Below, piece after piece: positions 27,221-35,366 of a stretch of DNA of 64,000 nt. Position 1 is the first letter of the stretch; each line of letters starts with the position of its first letter. The translations under genes and the position numbers were made by a program. The notes under the pieces are model-generated. The model worked only from the letters and a program-made list of their open reading frames with translations, had not been told where the DNA came from and searched no databases. Source of the DNA: Bacillota bacterium (GTDB lineage: Bacteria; Bacillota; Clostridia; Lachnospirales; Lachnospiraceae); contig JAEZMV010000009.1 of NCBI GenBank assembly GCA_023414875.1, positions 1 to 64,000 on the forward strand, in the 5' to 3' direction.

Positions 27221-28294
27221 ATGTGGAAAATGCTTCATATAATCCTATTAATATTTAAAATAATAGGTACGATATTACTGGTCATAATAGGTTTACTTTT
27301 GTTTATCCTCTTAACCGTATTGCTTGTACCCATTCGATATAAAGTAGCTGCAGAACATGGTGAAGCGTTCCGAATGGAAGGTCGAGTCAGTTGGTTTTTG
27401 CATCTGCTTAATGCTAAAGTCACGCATATTGAGGGTAAGCTTCATATTAGAGTTCGAGTTTTATGGTTTCAATTGTATGATAATCTGAGACCAAGGCAGT
27501 CAAAACTAAAATCAAATAAGAAAAGAAAGTCAAAAAAACATAGTAAAAGCCGAGCAGACATAAAGAAACAAAAACAGGGGACAATAAAAAGCGAACAGAT
27601 AAAGAAAAGTTCTAATGAAGTTATTGGTAAATCAAAAGAGGATGTTATCAGAAATGAAGAGATAGTCAGAAATAGAATAGAAGACCTTGAGTCGGATGAT
27701 AACAGAAATATTATTGCTAAAGAGACACCAAGTGAAGATCGGGTATATATTCATAGAGAAGTCGATGCCTCAAAAAGCAAACAGACTTCTGACAAAGATA
27801 AGAAAACATTGTTTCATAAAATTCGGATGAAAATTAAAAGAATTAAAGATAAGATAGTTGCATTTTTTATCGGGATCAAAAATAAACTGGCTAAGTGGTT
27901 TGAAAAGGCAATGGATATAAAGCATAAGGTAAATTTGATCTCAGATTTTATTAAGAATGAATGGAACAGGGAAGGTTTTAAAATAACATATGCAAGCTTA
28001 AAAAAGCTGCTTAAGCATATATTACCCAGAAAGTTGAAATCACGTGTTATATTTGGAACCGGAGATCCCTGCAGTACAGGACAAGTATTAGGTGCCATGA
28101 GTATATTATATAGCTTTTATGGTGATAAGGTACAGATTACTCCGGATTTTGCGAATAAAAGATTCGAAGGCAAGCATTTTGCGAGAGGTAGAATCAGATT
28201 AGGAACACTACTTATCATAGGGATTAAACTTATCAGGGATAAAAGATTTAAACAATTAAAGACAAATCTTCAAATATTAAAGGAGGCGTTATAA
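27221..28294 (+). CDS. DUF2953 protein (YtfI-like)
   Basis: 357 residues. An N-terminal membrane helix (about 5-30) is followed by a Lys-rich, disordered middle (about 85-205) and by a C-terminal DUF2953 domain with the GTGDPCSTGQVLGAMSILYS signature. In Bacillus the same pair is ytfI-ytfJ, and here the gerW/ytfJ homologue starts directly at its stop codon. A role in sporulation or germination is inferred only from this pairing. Start: the ATG at 27221 is nearest to GGCGG; a TTG at 27218 is equally in frame. Confidence 0.8.
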   Translation: MWKMLHIILLIFKIIGTILLVIIGLLLFILLTVLLVPIRYKVAAEHGEAFRMEGRVSWFLHLLNAKVTHIEGKLHIRVRVLWFQLYDNLRPRQSKLKSNKKRKSKKHSKSRADIKKQKQGTIKSEQIKKSSNEVIGKSKEDVIRNEEIVRNRIEDLESDDNRNIIAKETPSEDRVYIHREVDASKSKQTSDKDKKTLFHKIRMKIKRIKDKIVAFFIGIKNKLAKWFEKAMDIKHKVNLISDFIKNEWNREGFKITYASLKKLLKHILPRKLKSRVIFGTGDPCSTGQVLGAMSILYSFYGDKVQITPDFANKRFEGKHFARGRIRLGTLLIIGIKLIRDKRFKQLKTNLQILKEAL

Positions 28295-28702
28295 ATGACA
28301 GAAAATAATTTTAATTCAACAGTAGAATCATTATTTAAAGGTATGGATAGTTTTATTACTTCAAAGACAGTGGTAGGTGACGCAGTAAAAGTAGATGATA
28401 GTACAATCATTCTCCCTTTAGTTGAGGTAAGCTTTGGTGTTGCAGCCGGTGCCTTTGCAGGAGAGAGTAAAAACAATGCGGGCGGTGGTTTAGGTGGCAA
28501 GATTACTCCCAGCTCGGTTTTAGTCATTCAAAACGGTTCCTCTAAATTGGTTAATATAAAGGATCAAGATAGTGTAACTAAGATTTTGGATATGGTGCCG
28601 GATATCATTAATAAATTTACCAAGGGTAAAAAGAAAGATGATATTGATGAGAAGGTAGAAGAAGTGTTGAAAAATCAGGCAGAAAGTGCAAAGGATGAGT
28701 AA
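28295..28702 (+). CDS. ytfJ: GerW-family sporulation protein (YtfJ)
   Basis: 135 residues, the full length of the family. VEVSFGVAAGAFAGESKN followed by a Gly-rich stretch and the KITPSSVLVIQNG segment is the GerW/YtfJ signature. In Bacillus the protein is needed for normal spore germination with some germinants. It starts one base after the stop of the DUF2953 gene, with GGAGG as ribosome binding site, so both are co-expressed. Its presence supports a spore-forming organism. Confidence 0.92.
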   Translation: MTENNFNSTVESLFKGMDSFITSKTVVGDAVKVDDSTIILPLVEVSFGVAAGAFAGESKNNAGGGLGGKITPSSVLVIQNGSSKLVNIKDQDSVTKILDMVPDIINKFTKGKKKDDIDEKVEEVLKNQAESAKDE

Positions 28703-28867
28703 GTATACAATAGAGTGTGAATAAGTAGTGTGATTTAAAGGGCAAATTTACACGGGAAGAACTGCGATGTTCGTGCAATGGCACTCGCACCTTGTTCTTC
28801 CGGCGTTTTGAGCTGCATCAAAGATGCAGTATGAGTGATTAGGGTGAATAATGAAATAAAGCTAGTA

Positions 28868-29176
28868 ACTTTATATATGCGTGATAAGCGACGCACATGT
28901 CCTGCGGATAAGAGCTCATGTTGCTTAGACTTTATAAATGGTGAAAGGAAGCTCGTAACCTGCGGTTACTCGCTCGTGGTGCTCGAACTTTATATGTACG
29001 TGATAAACGAAGCGGATAACCTTCTGTTATAAGCTCACTACTTTATATAAGCGTGATAAACGACGCTCATGTCCTTCGGATAAGAGCTCGTGTTGCTAGA
29101 AGTTTATATAAGCGTGATAAGCGAAGCTCATATCCTACGGATACGAGCTCGCGCTACTTGTACTTTATATAAATTA
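28868..29176 (+). repeat. Tandem hairpin repeats, five units of 53-61 bp plus a partial
   Basis: Units begin at 28868, 28929, 28987, 29040 and 29101, with a partial sixth at 29162. Each starts ACTTTATATAAGCGTGATAA (with variation) and then forms a hairpin of the type AGCTCATATCC...GGATACGAGCT. The hairpin arms vary between units, but often in pairs: GTAACC with GGTTAC in unit 2, TAACC with GTTAT in unit 3, TATCC with GGATA in unit 5. So the stem rather than the sequence is kept. Confidence 0.75.
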
Positions 29177-29210
29177 CAATTCCTGAAAGCAATAGGACGC
29201 TTTCGGAATT
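29177..29210. repeat. Central hairpin of the repeat block
   Basis: CAATTCCTGAAAGC pairs with GCTTTCGGAATTG, one bulge, loop of about 7. It marks the point where the orientation of the repeats changes. Confidence 0.6.
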
Positions 29211-29216
29211 GCTATT

Positions 29217-29445
29217 TATATAAAGTACTTCGCTTATCACGCTTTATGTAGGATTTGGAATTACTACAGATATAAAGTACTTCGCTTATCACGCTTTATG
29301 TAGGCTTCGGAATTACTTATATATACGGTGTTGCTTATCACGCTAGATGTGGAAATCGTATTACGCTGATATTTAAGACGTTTCTTATTCCGTCGTTTAT
29401 ATCCTCGGTTTTTTCGAGGATATAAACTTCTTCGCTTATCACGAA
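29217..29445 (-). repeat. Inverted copies of the same repeat
   Basis: At 29219, 29271, about 29320 and 29421 the complement of the first part of the repeat appears (TATAAAGTACTTCGCTTATC for the first two). Spacing is about 52 and 50 bp for the first three. Together with the forward block it forms an arrangement able to pair over several hundred bases. Confidence 0.65.
29394..29426. terminator. Hairpin with T-rich loop, possible terminator
   Basis: GTTTATATCCTCG pairs with CGAGGATATAAAC around a loop of six T. The U-run lies in the loop rather than after the stem, so the terminator role is uncertain. Confidence 0.4.
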
Positions 29446-29570
29446 TATTTTTCTTGCAATATTTTTCATATTCTGTTAGAATAAATTTGTTTGTAGGGCC
29501 AAATAGGTCTATATTTTATGATAAGTGAATCGACATAACATTCACTAATATACCTAAGGAGGTGCTTTCG

Positions 29571-29756
29571 ATGGCTAAATGTTCAATATGTGATAAAGGT
29601 GCTCACTTTGGAATCGCTGTGAGTCATTCTCATAGAAGATCTAATAAGATGTGGAAATCCAATGTAAAATCTGTTAAAGTTAGTGTTAACGGTGCAGCAA
29701 GAAAAATGTATGTTTGTACTTCCTGTCTTAGATCCGGTAAAGTAGAACGCGCATAA
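29571..29756 (+). CDS. rpmB: 50S ribosomal protein L28
   Basis: 61 residues. MAKCSICDKGAHFG with a CxxC, NNxSHSHRRSNK-type centre (VSHSHRRSNKMWKSN) and the second CxxC (CTSCLRSGKV) show the zinc-binding form of L28, part of the large ribosomal subunit. The start is the ATG at 29571, 6 bp after AAGGAGGTG; a GTG nine bases earlier lies inside the ribosome binding site. A strong terminator follows. Confidence 0.97.
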   Translation: MAKCSICDKGAHFGIAVSHSHRRSNKMWKSNVKSVKVSVNGAARKMYVCTSCLRSGKVERA

Positions 29757-29767
29757 GGAAAAACGAT

Positions 29768-29802
29768 GGGTGTCAGGGGATCTTGACACCCTCTTTTTTT
29801 TT
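29768..29802 (+). terminator. Rho-independent terminator of rpmB
   Basis: GGGTGTCA / TGACACCC stem with 8-nt loop, followed by TCTTTTTTTTT. Confidence 0.92.
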
Positions 29803-29868
29803 GAAATACAAAAATATTTAACTATTTCATAGCTAGTGCCTTATCATGACAATTAGAAGAAAGGTTCA

Positions 29869-30006
29869 TTAGCTACAGAATAAGTTATAGCCAAGAAGTA
29901 AGCATAAAATGATAATACATATTGCTAGAATACCATTCGTGATAAATAGCATAATAGTCATACCGATCGCAATCCAGAAAAGGATAAAACCGATCATTCT
30001 CTTCAT
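29869..30006 (-). CDS. Small hydrophobic membrane protein, 45 residues
   Basis: A minus-strand frame with the start codon at 30006 behind a GGAAGTGA-type ribosome binding site encodes 45 residues beginning MKRMIGFILFWIAIGMTIML. It has two hydrophobic segments (5-20 and 25-42) and little else, so it is a two-helix membrane protein. Similar tiny proteins beginning MKR-IG-ILFWIA-GM occur in Lachnospiraceae as far as I recall, without function. Codon use and the ribosome binding site favour a real gene. Confidence 0.65.
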   Translation of the reverse strand: MKRMIGFILFWIAIGMTIMLFITNGILAICIIILCLLLGYNLFCS

Positions 30007-30305
30007 AATTGTCACTTCCATTCAATATTCGTAGTAATATATATTATGCAGGTGATATGAAGCTTATTTCAAAAAGATGATTCAAAGAGATGTTTAGCTA
30101 AGGATATCCAATCATATAATATTCCTAGAATACAGCCAACTGTGAGGATTTGCTATGAAATGTTTATCTTTATTGTATTATTGGAATACTAAACATGATA
30201 TAATGAATGCAAAGTATCAATGCAAGTGAAAAATCCATATTTATGAGCTTTGCACATCACATAGAATAAACATAGTTGAAACAGGTAAAAGATAGGAGGG
30301 TTAAT

Positions 30306-30662
30306 ATGAAAGGACATATGAACACAAAGATTGGTGAAATATTAATTGATAATGATGTACTGGCAAAATATGCAGGAGCTTCTGCGATCGAATGTTTTGG
30401 TGTAGTTGGAATGGCATCTGTTAATATGAAGGATGGAATTGTTAAACTCTTAAAGCGTGATAATTTAAGCCATGGCGTCAATGTTACTTTAGAAGATAAT
30501 AAAATTACAATTGACTTGCATATTATCGTTTCCTATGGCGTAAGTATTTCTGCAGTTGCTGACAATCTGATCAGCAATGTGAAATATAATGTTGAAGAAT
30601 TCTCAGGGCTTGAAGTAAAGAAGATCAATATCTTTGTTGAAGGTGTAAGAGTTATTGACTAA
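30306..30662 (+). CDS. Asp23/Gls24 family envelope stress protein
   Basis: 118 residues. The Asp23 fold is recognisable in the first part (KIGEILIDNDVLAKYAGASA, residues 8-27), GVVGMAS and VSYGVSISAVADNL. These proteins are membrane-associated, often linked to envelope stress, and the short YloU-type copy is almost always next to the DAK2 gene yloV/fakA, as here (35 bp apart). Start 30306 follows TAGGAGGG; an earlier in-frame start at 30276 lacks a site. Confidence 0.9.
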   Translation: MKGHMNTKIGEILIDNDVLAKYAGASAIECFGVVGMASVNMKDGIVKLLKRDNLSHGVNVTLEDNKITIDLHIIVSYGVSISAVADNLISNVKYNVEEFSGLEVKKINIFVEGVRVID

Positions 30663-30697
30663 TCTTGAGAAGAACAACGTTTAAGGAGGAAGAACCA

Positions 30698-32371
30698 GTG
30701 GTTATTAAGACGATAGATGCAAATACACTGAAAAAGATGTTTCTTGCAGGAGCCGCATGCATAGAAGCAAAAAAAGAAATAATTAATGAATTGAACGTAT
30801 TTCCTGTACCTGATGGGGATACTGGTACAAATATGACTCTGACCATTATGTCCGCCGTTAAGGAAGTAAACGCTCTTTCTAACCCTTCTATTGAAGAGCT
30901 GGCGAAAGCAATATCAGGAGGTTCTTTACGTGGAGCCAGAGGTAACTCAGGTGTAATCCTATCGCAGTTATTCCGTGGCTTTACGAAAGAAATAAAGGAT
31001 TTTAAAGAAATCAATGTTACAGTAATGACAAATGCCTTACAAAAGGCAGTTGAGACAGCATACAGGGCAGTTATGAAACCAAAGGAAGGTACTATTTTAA
31101 CAGTAGCCAGAGGCGCAGCGGAGAAAGCTACGCAGTTGGTTTCTGAGACGGATGATCTGGTGTACTTTGGTCGTGAAGTGATTGCACATATGGAAGTAGT
31201 ACTCAAGAATACACCGGAGCTATTACCAGTTCTAAAGGAGGCAGGTGTTGTAGATTCCGGAGGACAGGGTCTTCTTGAAATTGTTAAGGGAGCATATGAT
31301 GCTCTGCTTGGCAAGGAAATTTCCATAACAAATATTACTTCCAGTGAAGTAGTTTCCTCTGTGGCAAGTAGAGAAAGAATATCCACGGATGATATAAAAT
31401 TCGGTTACTGTACAGAATTTATCATCATGGTAGAAAAAGAATATAATGAGAAGATTGAAGAAGATTTTAAAACCTATTTAGAGACAATCGGTGATTCTCT
31501 CGTAGTCGTTTCGGATGATGATATCGTTAAGGTTCATGTACATACGAATGACCCGGGCTTAGCAATTCAAAGGGCATTAACGTATGGATCACTAACCAGA
31601 ATGAAAATAGATAATATGCGTGAAGAGCATAATGAAAGAGTAATCAAGGATGCAGAGAAAGCAGCCTCTGAACAGATAAAGGAAGAAAAGAAGACCGCTG
31701 TGAAGCCTAGAAAGAAATCCGGTTTTATAGCAGTTTCCATGGGAGAGGGCTTAGATGAGATATTTACCGGACTTGGGGTGGATTACATCATTAAAGGTGG
31801 TCAGACCATGAATCCCAGTACGGAGGATATGTTAAATGCTATTAGTGAGGTAAATGCTGATAATATTTTCATCTTACCTAACAACGGAAATATTATATTA
31901 GCAGCTGAACAAGCGAAGCATTTGACTGAAGATAAGAATATATATGTAATACCATCAAAAACCGTTCCTCAGGGTATCACTGCAGTGATTAATTTTGTAT
32001 ATGATAAATCTCCGGAGGAAAATTCAGCTAGAATGACTGAAGAGATGAATCGTGTTAAATCCGGTCAGGTAACCTATGCGGTAAGAGATACAAGCCTGGA
32101 TGGTAAGGAAATCAAACAGGGTAATATCATGGGAATTGGTGATAAAACAATTCTGTCCGTTGGAGCAGATATCAAGGAAACCACTTTGGAACTGATAAAG
32201 TGTCTGGCAGATGAAGATTCCGAATTAATCAGCTTATATTACGGTGAAGAGGTTGATGAAGAAGAAGCAAATACTCTGGCTGAGCAGGTGATGGAGTCAT
32301 ATCCTGATCTTGATGTAGAGGTACACTACGGTGGCCAACCAATTTATTATTACGTATTATCAGTTGAATAA
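30698..32371 (+). CDS. fakA: DAK2-domain fatty acid kinase subunit (FakA/YloV)
   Basis: 557 residues. The N-terminal DhaL/DAK2 ATP-binding domain (1-200) carries VFPVPDGDTGTNM (34-46), the Asp residues that bind Mg-ATP, and GGSLRGARGNSGVILSQLF. The C-terminal part (about 340-557) is the FakA-type domain that docks with FakB. FakA phosphorylates fatty acids bound to FakB (DegV family). I chose the GTG at 30698 with AAGGAGG 8 bp upstream; an in-frame start at 30665 would add 11 unusual residues. Confidence 0.9.
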   Translation: MVIKTIDANTLKKMFLAGAACIEAKKEIINELNVFPVPDGDTGTNMTLTIMSAVKEVNALSNPSIEELAKAISGGSLRGARGNSGVILSQLFRGFTKEIKDFKEINVTVMTNALQKAVETAYRAVMKPKEGTILTVARGAAEKATQLVSETDDLVYFGREVIAHMEVVLKNTPELLPVLKEAGVVDSGGQGLLEIVKGAYDALLGKEISITNITSSEVVSSVASRERISTDDIKFGYCTEFIIMVEKEYNEKIEEDFKTYLETIGDSLVVVSDDDIVKVHVHTNDPGLAIQRALTYGSLTRMKIDNMREEHNERVIKDAEKAASEQIKEEKKTAVKPRKKSGFIAVSMGEGLDEIFTGLGVDYIIKGGQTMNPSTEDMLNAISEVNADNIFILPNNGNIILAAEQAKHLTEDKNIYVIPSKTVPQGITAVINFVYDKSPEENSARMTEEMNRVKSGQVTYAVRDTSLDGKEIKQGNIMGIGDKTILSVGADIKETTLELIKCLADEDSELISLYYGEEVDEEEANTLAEQVMESYPDLDVEVHYGGQPIYYYVLSVE

Positions 32372-32401
32372 GTTAAGGCATGCATAGTTTATGCTTCAAA
32401 G

Positions 32402-32436
32402 TAGTGGTTCGAAAGAGATAACGAACCACTATTTTT
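32402..32436 (+). terminator. Terminator after fakA
   Basis: TAGTGGTTCG / CGAACCACTA stem, 10-nt loop, followed by TTTTTATCT. Confidence 0.85.
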
Positions 32437-32483
32437 ATCTCATTATTTTATAATAAAACTAATTCATAGGGGGACTAGAGGGT

Positions 32484-33089
32484 ATGGAAAATCAAAGAAT
32501 ACCGAGACCTGGTGATATTTATAAGCATTTTAAAAACAAGCTCTATCAAATTATTACGGTTGCAAAGCATACGGAAACCGGAGAGCAGATGGTAGTTTAC
32601 CAGGCTTTATATCAGGATTATAAAACCTATGTAAGACCACTGACTATGTTTATAAGTGAAGTCGACCATGAGAAATATCCTGAGGTGATACAAAAATATC
32701 GTTTTGAACGCTGGGAATATCAGGATACAAAAGAGGATAATACTGTTATAAAAGAGGTACCTTTGAGCTTACAGGAAGAGGTTTCTGAAGCATCAGAGGA
32801 AGCCTTGGAGGTAAATGCTCAGTTAAACAAAAGTGAATCTGTGAATGATCAAAATTCCGAGGAAGGTACTGTAAATTCAGTGATTTTAGAGTTTTTAGAT
32901 GCAACTTCCTATACGAAGAAGTTGGAAATACTCACCTCTAATCGGAAGCATCTTACGGACAGATTAATTAATGACATGGCGGCATCTCTAGACTGTACCA
33001 TCGATGATGGAACATTAGAAGATAAAATACGGGAATTAATCAACTGTCTTCAGGCAATGATACGATTTGAAGATAGAAGACTTAGATAA
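32484..33089 (+). CDS. DUF1653 domain protein
   Basis: 201 residues. The first 70 are a DUF1653 domain (RPGDIYKHFKNKLYQIITVA, residues 7-26; YQALYQDYKTYVRPL), known as a small beta-rich fold of unknown function. The remaining 130 residues are acidic and helical (about 80-200) with no recognised domain; the last part has ASLDCTIDDGTLEDKI. Ribosome binding site AGGGGGA. It is a stand-alone gene between two terminators. Confidence 0.85.
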   Translation: MENQRIPRPGDIYKHFKNKLYQIITVAKHTETGEQMVVYQALYQDYKTYVRPLTMFISEVDHEKYPEVIQKYRFERWEYQDTKEDNTVIKEVPLSLQEEVSEASEEALEVNAQLNKSESVNDQNSEEGTVNSVILEFLDATSYTKKLEILTSNRKHLTDRLINDMAASLDCTIDDGTLEDKIRELINCLQAMIRFEDRRLR

Positions 33090-33112
33090 GATTACTGTGT
33101 TTTGATTGAAAT

Positions 33113-33169
33113 AAAAAGGGCGTGTTGTAATACTAACTTTCTTCATTAGTATTACAACACGCCCTTTTT
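33113..33169. terminator. Strong bidirectional terminator
   Basis: A stem of more than 20 bp (starting AAAAAGGGCGTGTTG) with a 9-nt loop, flanked by A-run and T-run, between convergent genes. Confidence 0.92.
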
Positions 33170-33232
33170 CTGCGACAAGTAATTTAATCAAATTATGTGG
33201 GATTACTTTGTCGGTATCGGATAGGAGATTAA

Positions 33233-34018
33233 TTACTCTAAATTCAGCTTTTTCTTAAACATATAATTTGTTATATAGTAGTAAGCAATATTCGACACAA
33301 GGAGGAAGAATATGGATGTCGGGAATATGATATTTGGTATTGAATCAATCCCGGTAAAGGATTTTTTAAATATCACACTGGCAATTATCATTATCACGGT
33401 TACTACTACCTGCATTACTGTGCTAATACCAATATAAGCTGCAAAGGAACCTAGCACCTTATGACCATTAAACAATTGTCCTAAAGCTATCGATGCATAG
33501 ATTTGCAGAGCATTATTAATAAGAGATAGTACGGTCATTATAATTATTTCGATAATAATAAGAACACCCAAAGCACCAAAATAATCATTAAAACCTTCAA
33601 CCGCTTTTTCTATTGCCTCTAGTAACAAATCGATACGCTTTGGAGTTGCGAATACAGCGAATAGGGAAGCAACAATGGCAACAATACTTGTTATGGTCCA
33701 GATAATCGATGCAATCAGTTTAGAATTAATCAATTCATGTGTTTTTACCGGTAAGGTAAACATCAGATATCCTTCATCCGACATTAGGTTCTTGTAAAAA
33801 CGAAGAACAATAATAACAAAGGAAACCACTACAATAGCAACAAGTGCTAAAATATATGCAAAGGTAACAAATCCCGGTATGATTGCTAAGGCACCACTAA
33901 AAATATCCAAGCTTAAAACGATACGGTCCATTATAGTTAATACGATCAGAACAAGATACAAGGGTAATAATAATCTTGAACTGGCTTTCATTTCATGTTT
34001 GAATAATGTTTTTAACAT
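33233..34018 (-). CDS. ABC-2 type membrane protein
   Basis: 261 residues with about six membrane helices (near 18-38, 45-70, 105-125, 150-175, 190-220 and 232-252). Short cytoplasmic KLIASIIWT segment. It is the membrane half of the exporter whose ATPase gene overlaps it by 7 bp, controlled by the GntR gene upstream. The cargo is unknown; similar YtrA-linked systems in Firmicutes respond to cell-wall-active antibiotics. Confidence 0.82.
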   Translation of the reverse strand: MLKTLFKHEMKASSRLLLPLYLVLIVLTIMDRIVLSLDIFSGALAIIPGFVTFAYILALVAIVVVSFVIIVLRFYKNLMSDEGYLMFTLPVKTHELINSKLIASIIWTITSIVAIVASLFAVFATPKRIDLLLEAIEKAVEGFNDYFGALGVLIIIEIIIMTVLSLINNALQIYASIALGQLFNGHKVLGSFAAYIGISTVMQVVVTVIMIIASVIFKKSFTGIDSIPNIIFPTSIFFLLVSNIAYYYITNYMFKKKLNLE

Positions 34019-34710
34019 CTAAATACCTCCCTGAATAATGTATCTACAGATTTGCCTTCCTTGGACCTAATATCATCCACGGAAGAGTGAAGTGTTAATT
34101 TACCCTCTTTAATGAAAACTACTTCATCAAGTACCGTTTCTATGTCCGAAATTAAATGAGTTGAGATTAATACAGTAGCATTTTCATTATAATTTGAAAT
34201 AATTGTGTTGAGGATATAATCTCTGGCAGCAGGGTCAACACCACCGATTGGCTCATCCAGACAATATAAATCCGCTTTTCGACTCATAACCAGGATTAGC
34301 TGTACCTTTTCTTTGGTACCCTTTGATAAAGACTTCATACGTTTACTTGGATCAAGATGAAGTCGATCCAGCATGTCAAATGCCTTTTTCTTATCAAAAT
34401 CCGCGTAGAAATCCTGGAAGAAATCAATCGTATCTGTTATTCTCATCCAGTCTGGTAAATAGGTTCTTTCTGGTAAGTAGGAAACGACCTTTTTAGTTTC
34501 AATTCCGGGTTCGTTTCCATTAATCAGGAGTTTTCCTGAAGTGGGTACCAATAACCCATTGATTAATTTGATTAATGTTGTCTTTCCACTACCATTCGGA
34601 CCTAATAATCCGATGATACGACCTCGCTCTAAGGTTAAATCTACATTACTCAGAGCCATGACATTTGAAAACCTCTTAGATAATGATTTGCACTCTAAAA
34701 TTGCATTCAT
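34012..34710 (-). CDS. ABC transporter ATP-binding protein (YtrB-like)
   Basis: 232 residues. Walker A GPNGSGKTT at 37-45, signature LSKGTKEKVQL (about 130-140) and Walker B LYCLDEPIGGVDP are all intact. The ABC signature LSKGTKEK instead of LSGGQ is common in this exporter subfamily. Upstream is the GntR regulator gene (29 bp gap), downstream the permease gene (7-bp overlap), giving the order ytrA-ytrB-permease. Confidence 0.92.
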   Translation of the reverse strand: MNAILECKSLSKRFSNVMALSNVDLTLERGRIIGLLGPNGSGKTTLIKLINGLLVPTSGKLLINGNEPGIETKKVVSYLPERTYLPDWMRITDTIDFFQDFYADFDKKKAFDMLDRLHLDPSKRMKSLSKGTKEKVQLILVMSRKADLYCLDEPIGGVDPAARDYILNTIISNYNENATVLISTHLISDIETVLDEVVFIKEGKLTLHSSVDDIRSKEGKSVDTLFREVFRC

Positions 34711-34739
34711 TTTATTTAACTCCCATCTGCGTTAAACGC

Positions 34740-35108
34740 TTATATTTCTTTTTTCACTACTTCAGTTACTATGGATAAAGTTTCTTCTGGTTCAAAACCA
34801 AGTTGTTTCATTTTATTAATGAACTCCTGTACTAATTCTTTTGCTGACATACCCTTCAGCTTTTTGATCATCGCTTCATCTGAGGTAATAAATCTTCCGC
34901 TGGTACGGTTAGTATAGATTAAACCGGTACGTTCCAACTCAGAGAGTGCCTTTTGCATTGTATTTGGATTAACTGTTGCATCTGCTGCTAAGTCTCTTAC
35001 GGAGGGAAGCTTATCACCCGGCTTATAAAAACCGGAAATAATTCCTGCCTGTATCTGTTCGATCAACTGGATGTATACAGGTCGTTCTGAATCAAGATCC
35101 CATTTCAT
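34740..35108 (-). CDS. GntR family (YtrA-type) transcriptional regulator
   Basis: 122 residues. The winged helix is in residues 8-75 (SERPVYIQLIEQIQAGIISG, then GDKLPSVRDLAADATVNPNT), and the short C-terminal helical dimerisation part is the YtrA-type. It probably represses itself and the ABC exporter genes that follow. I chose the start at 35108 (MKWDLDSERP): GAGGA lies just upstream, while the ATG at 35120 has no site. A palindrome overlapping the promoter is the expected operator. Confidence 0.88.
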   Translation of the reverse strand: MKWDLDSERPVYIQLIEQIQAGIISGFYKPGDKLPSVRDLAADATVNPNTMQKALSELERTGLIYTNRTSGRFITSDEAMIKKLKGMSAKELVQEFINKMKQLGFEPEETLSIVTEVVKKEI

Positions 35109-35215
35109 AATTTTCCTCATTTCTGCGCTGCTATTTCATGTCTTCTTGCAAGAATATGCGTAATGTAAGTTTGTATGCCCAGCGCTGACACAAACTTGTT
35201 GATTAAACTGTACTG

Positions 35216-35237
35216 TTGTATTAAGTGGTTAATACAA
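35216..35237. promoter_or_regulatory. Palindromic operator of the GntR/ABC operon
   Basis: Perfect 9-bp arms TTGTATTAA and TTAATACAA around GTGG. It touches the -10 box of the promoter, so a bound repressor would block RNA polymerase. Confidence 0.7.
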
Positions 35238-35265
35238 TAATACAACGGTGAATTTATATTGTCAA
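35237..35265 (-). promoter_or_regulatory. Promoter of the GntR/ABC operon
   Basis: On the minus strand TTGACA at 35265-35260, a 17-bp spacer, and TATTAT at 35242-35237. Confidence 0.75.
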
Positions 35266-35366
35266 TACCATTTTTTACATTTTTTAAAAATATTTTTTCT
35301 TTTCGATTTTCTCTATTTGCATTATAATGAAACAAGGTAATTACAAAAACCAAATGGAGGTGAGGT

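Larger units (their letters stand above)
28703..29570. other. Gene-free, repeat-rich intergenic region before rpmB
   Basis: About 870 bp with no credible gene. It contains a long imperfect hairpin at 28753-28803, a small perfect hairpin CTGCATC/GATGCAG (28813-28829), the tandem and inverted repeat block described separately (28868-29445), a terminator-like hairpin at 29394-29426, and then the promoter and leader region of rpmB. Confidence 0.6.

Noticed and set aside
28868..29176. CRISPR array
   Set aside because: The repeats are spaced without unique spacers, vary in sequence and keep paired changes in stems; no cas genes are present.
29562..29570. GTG start of rpmB nine bases earlier
   Set aside because: It lies inside the AGGAGGTG ribosome binding site; the standard L28 start MAKCSICDK is at 29571.
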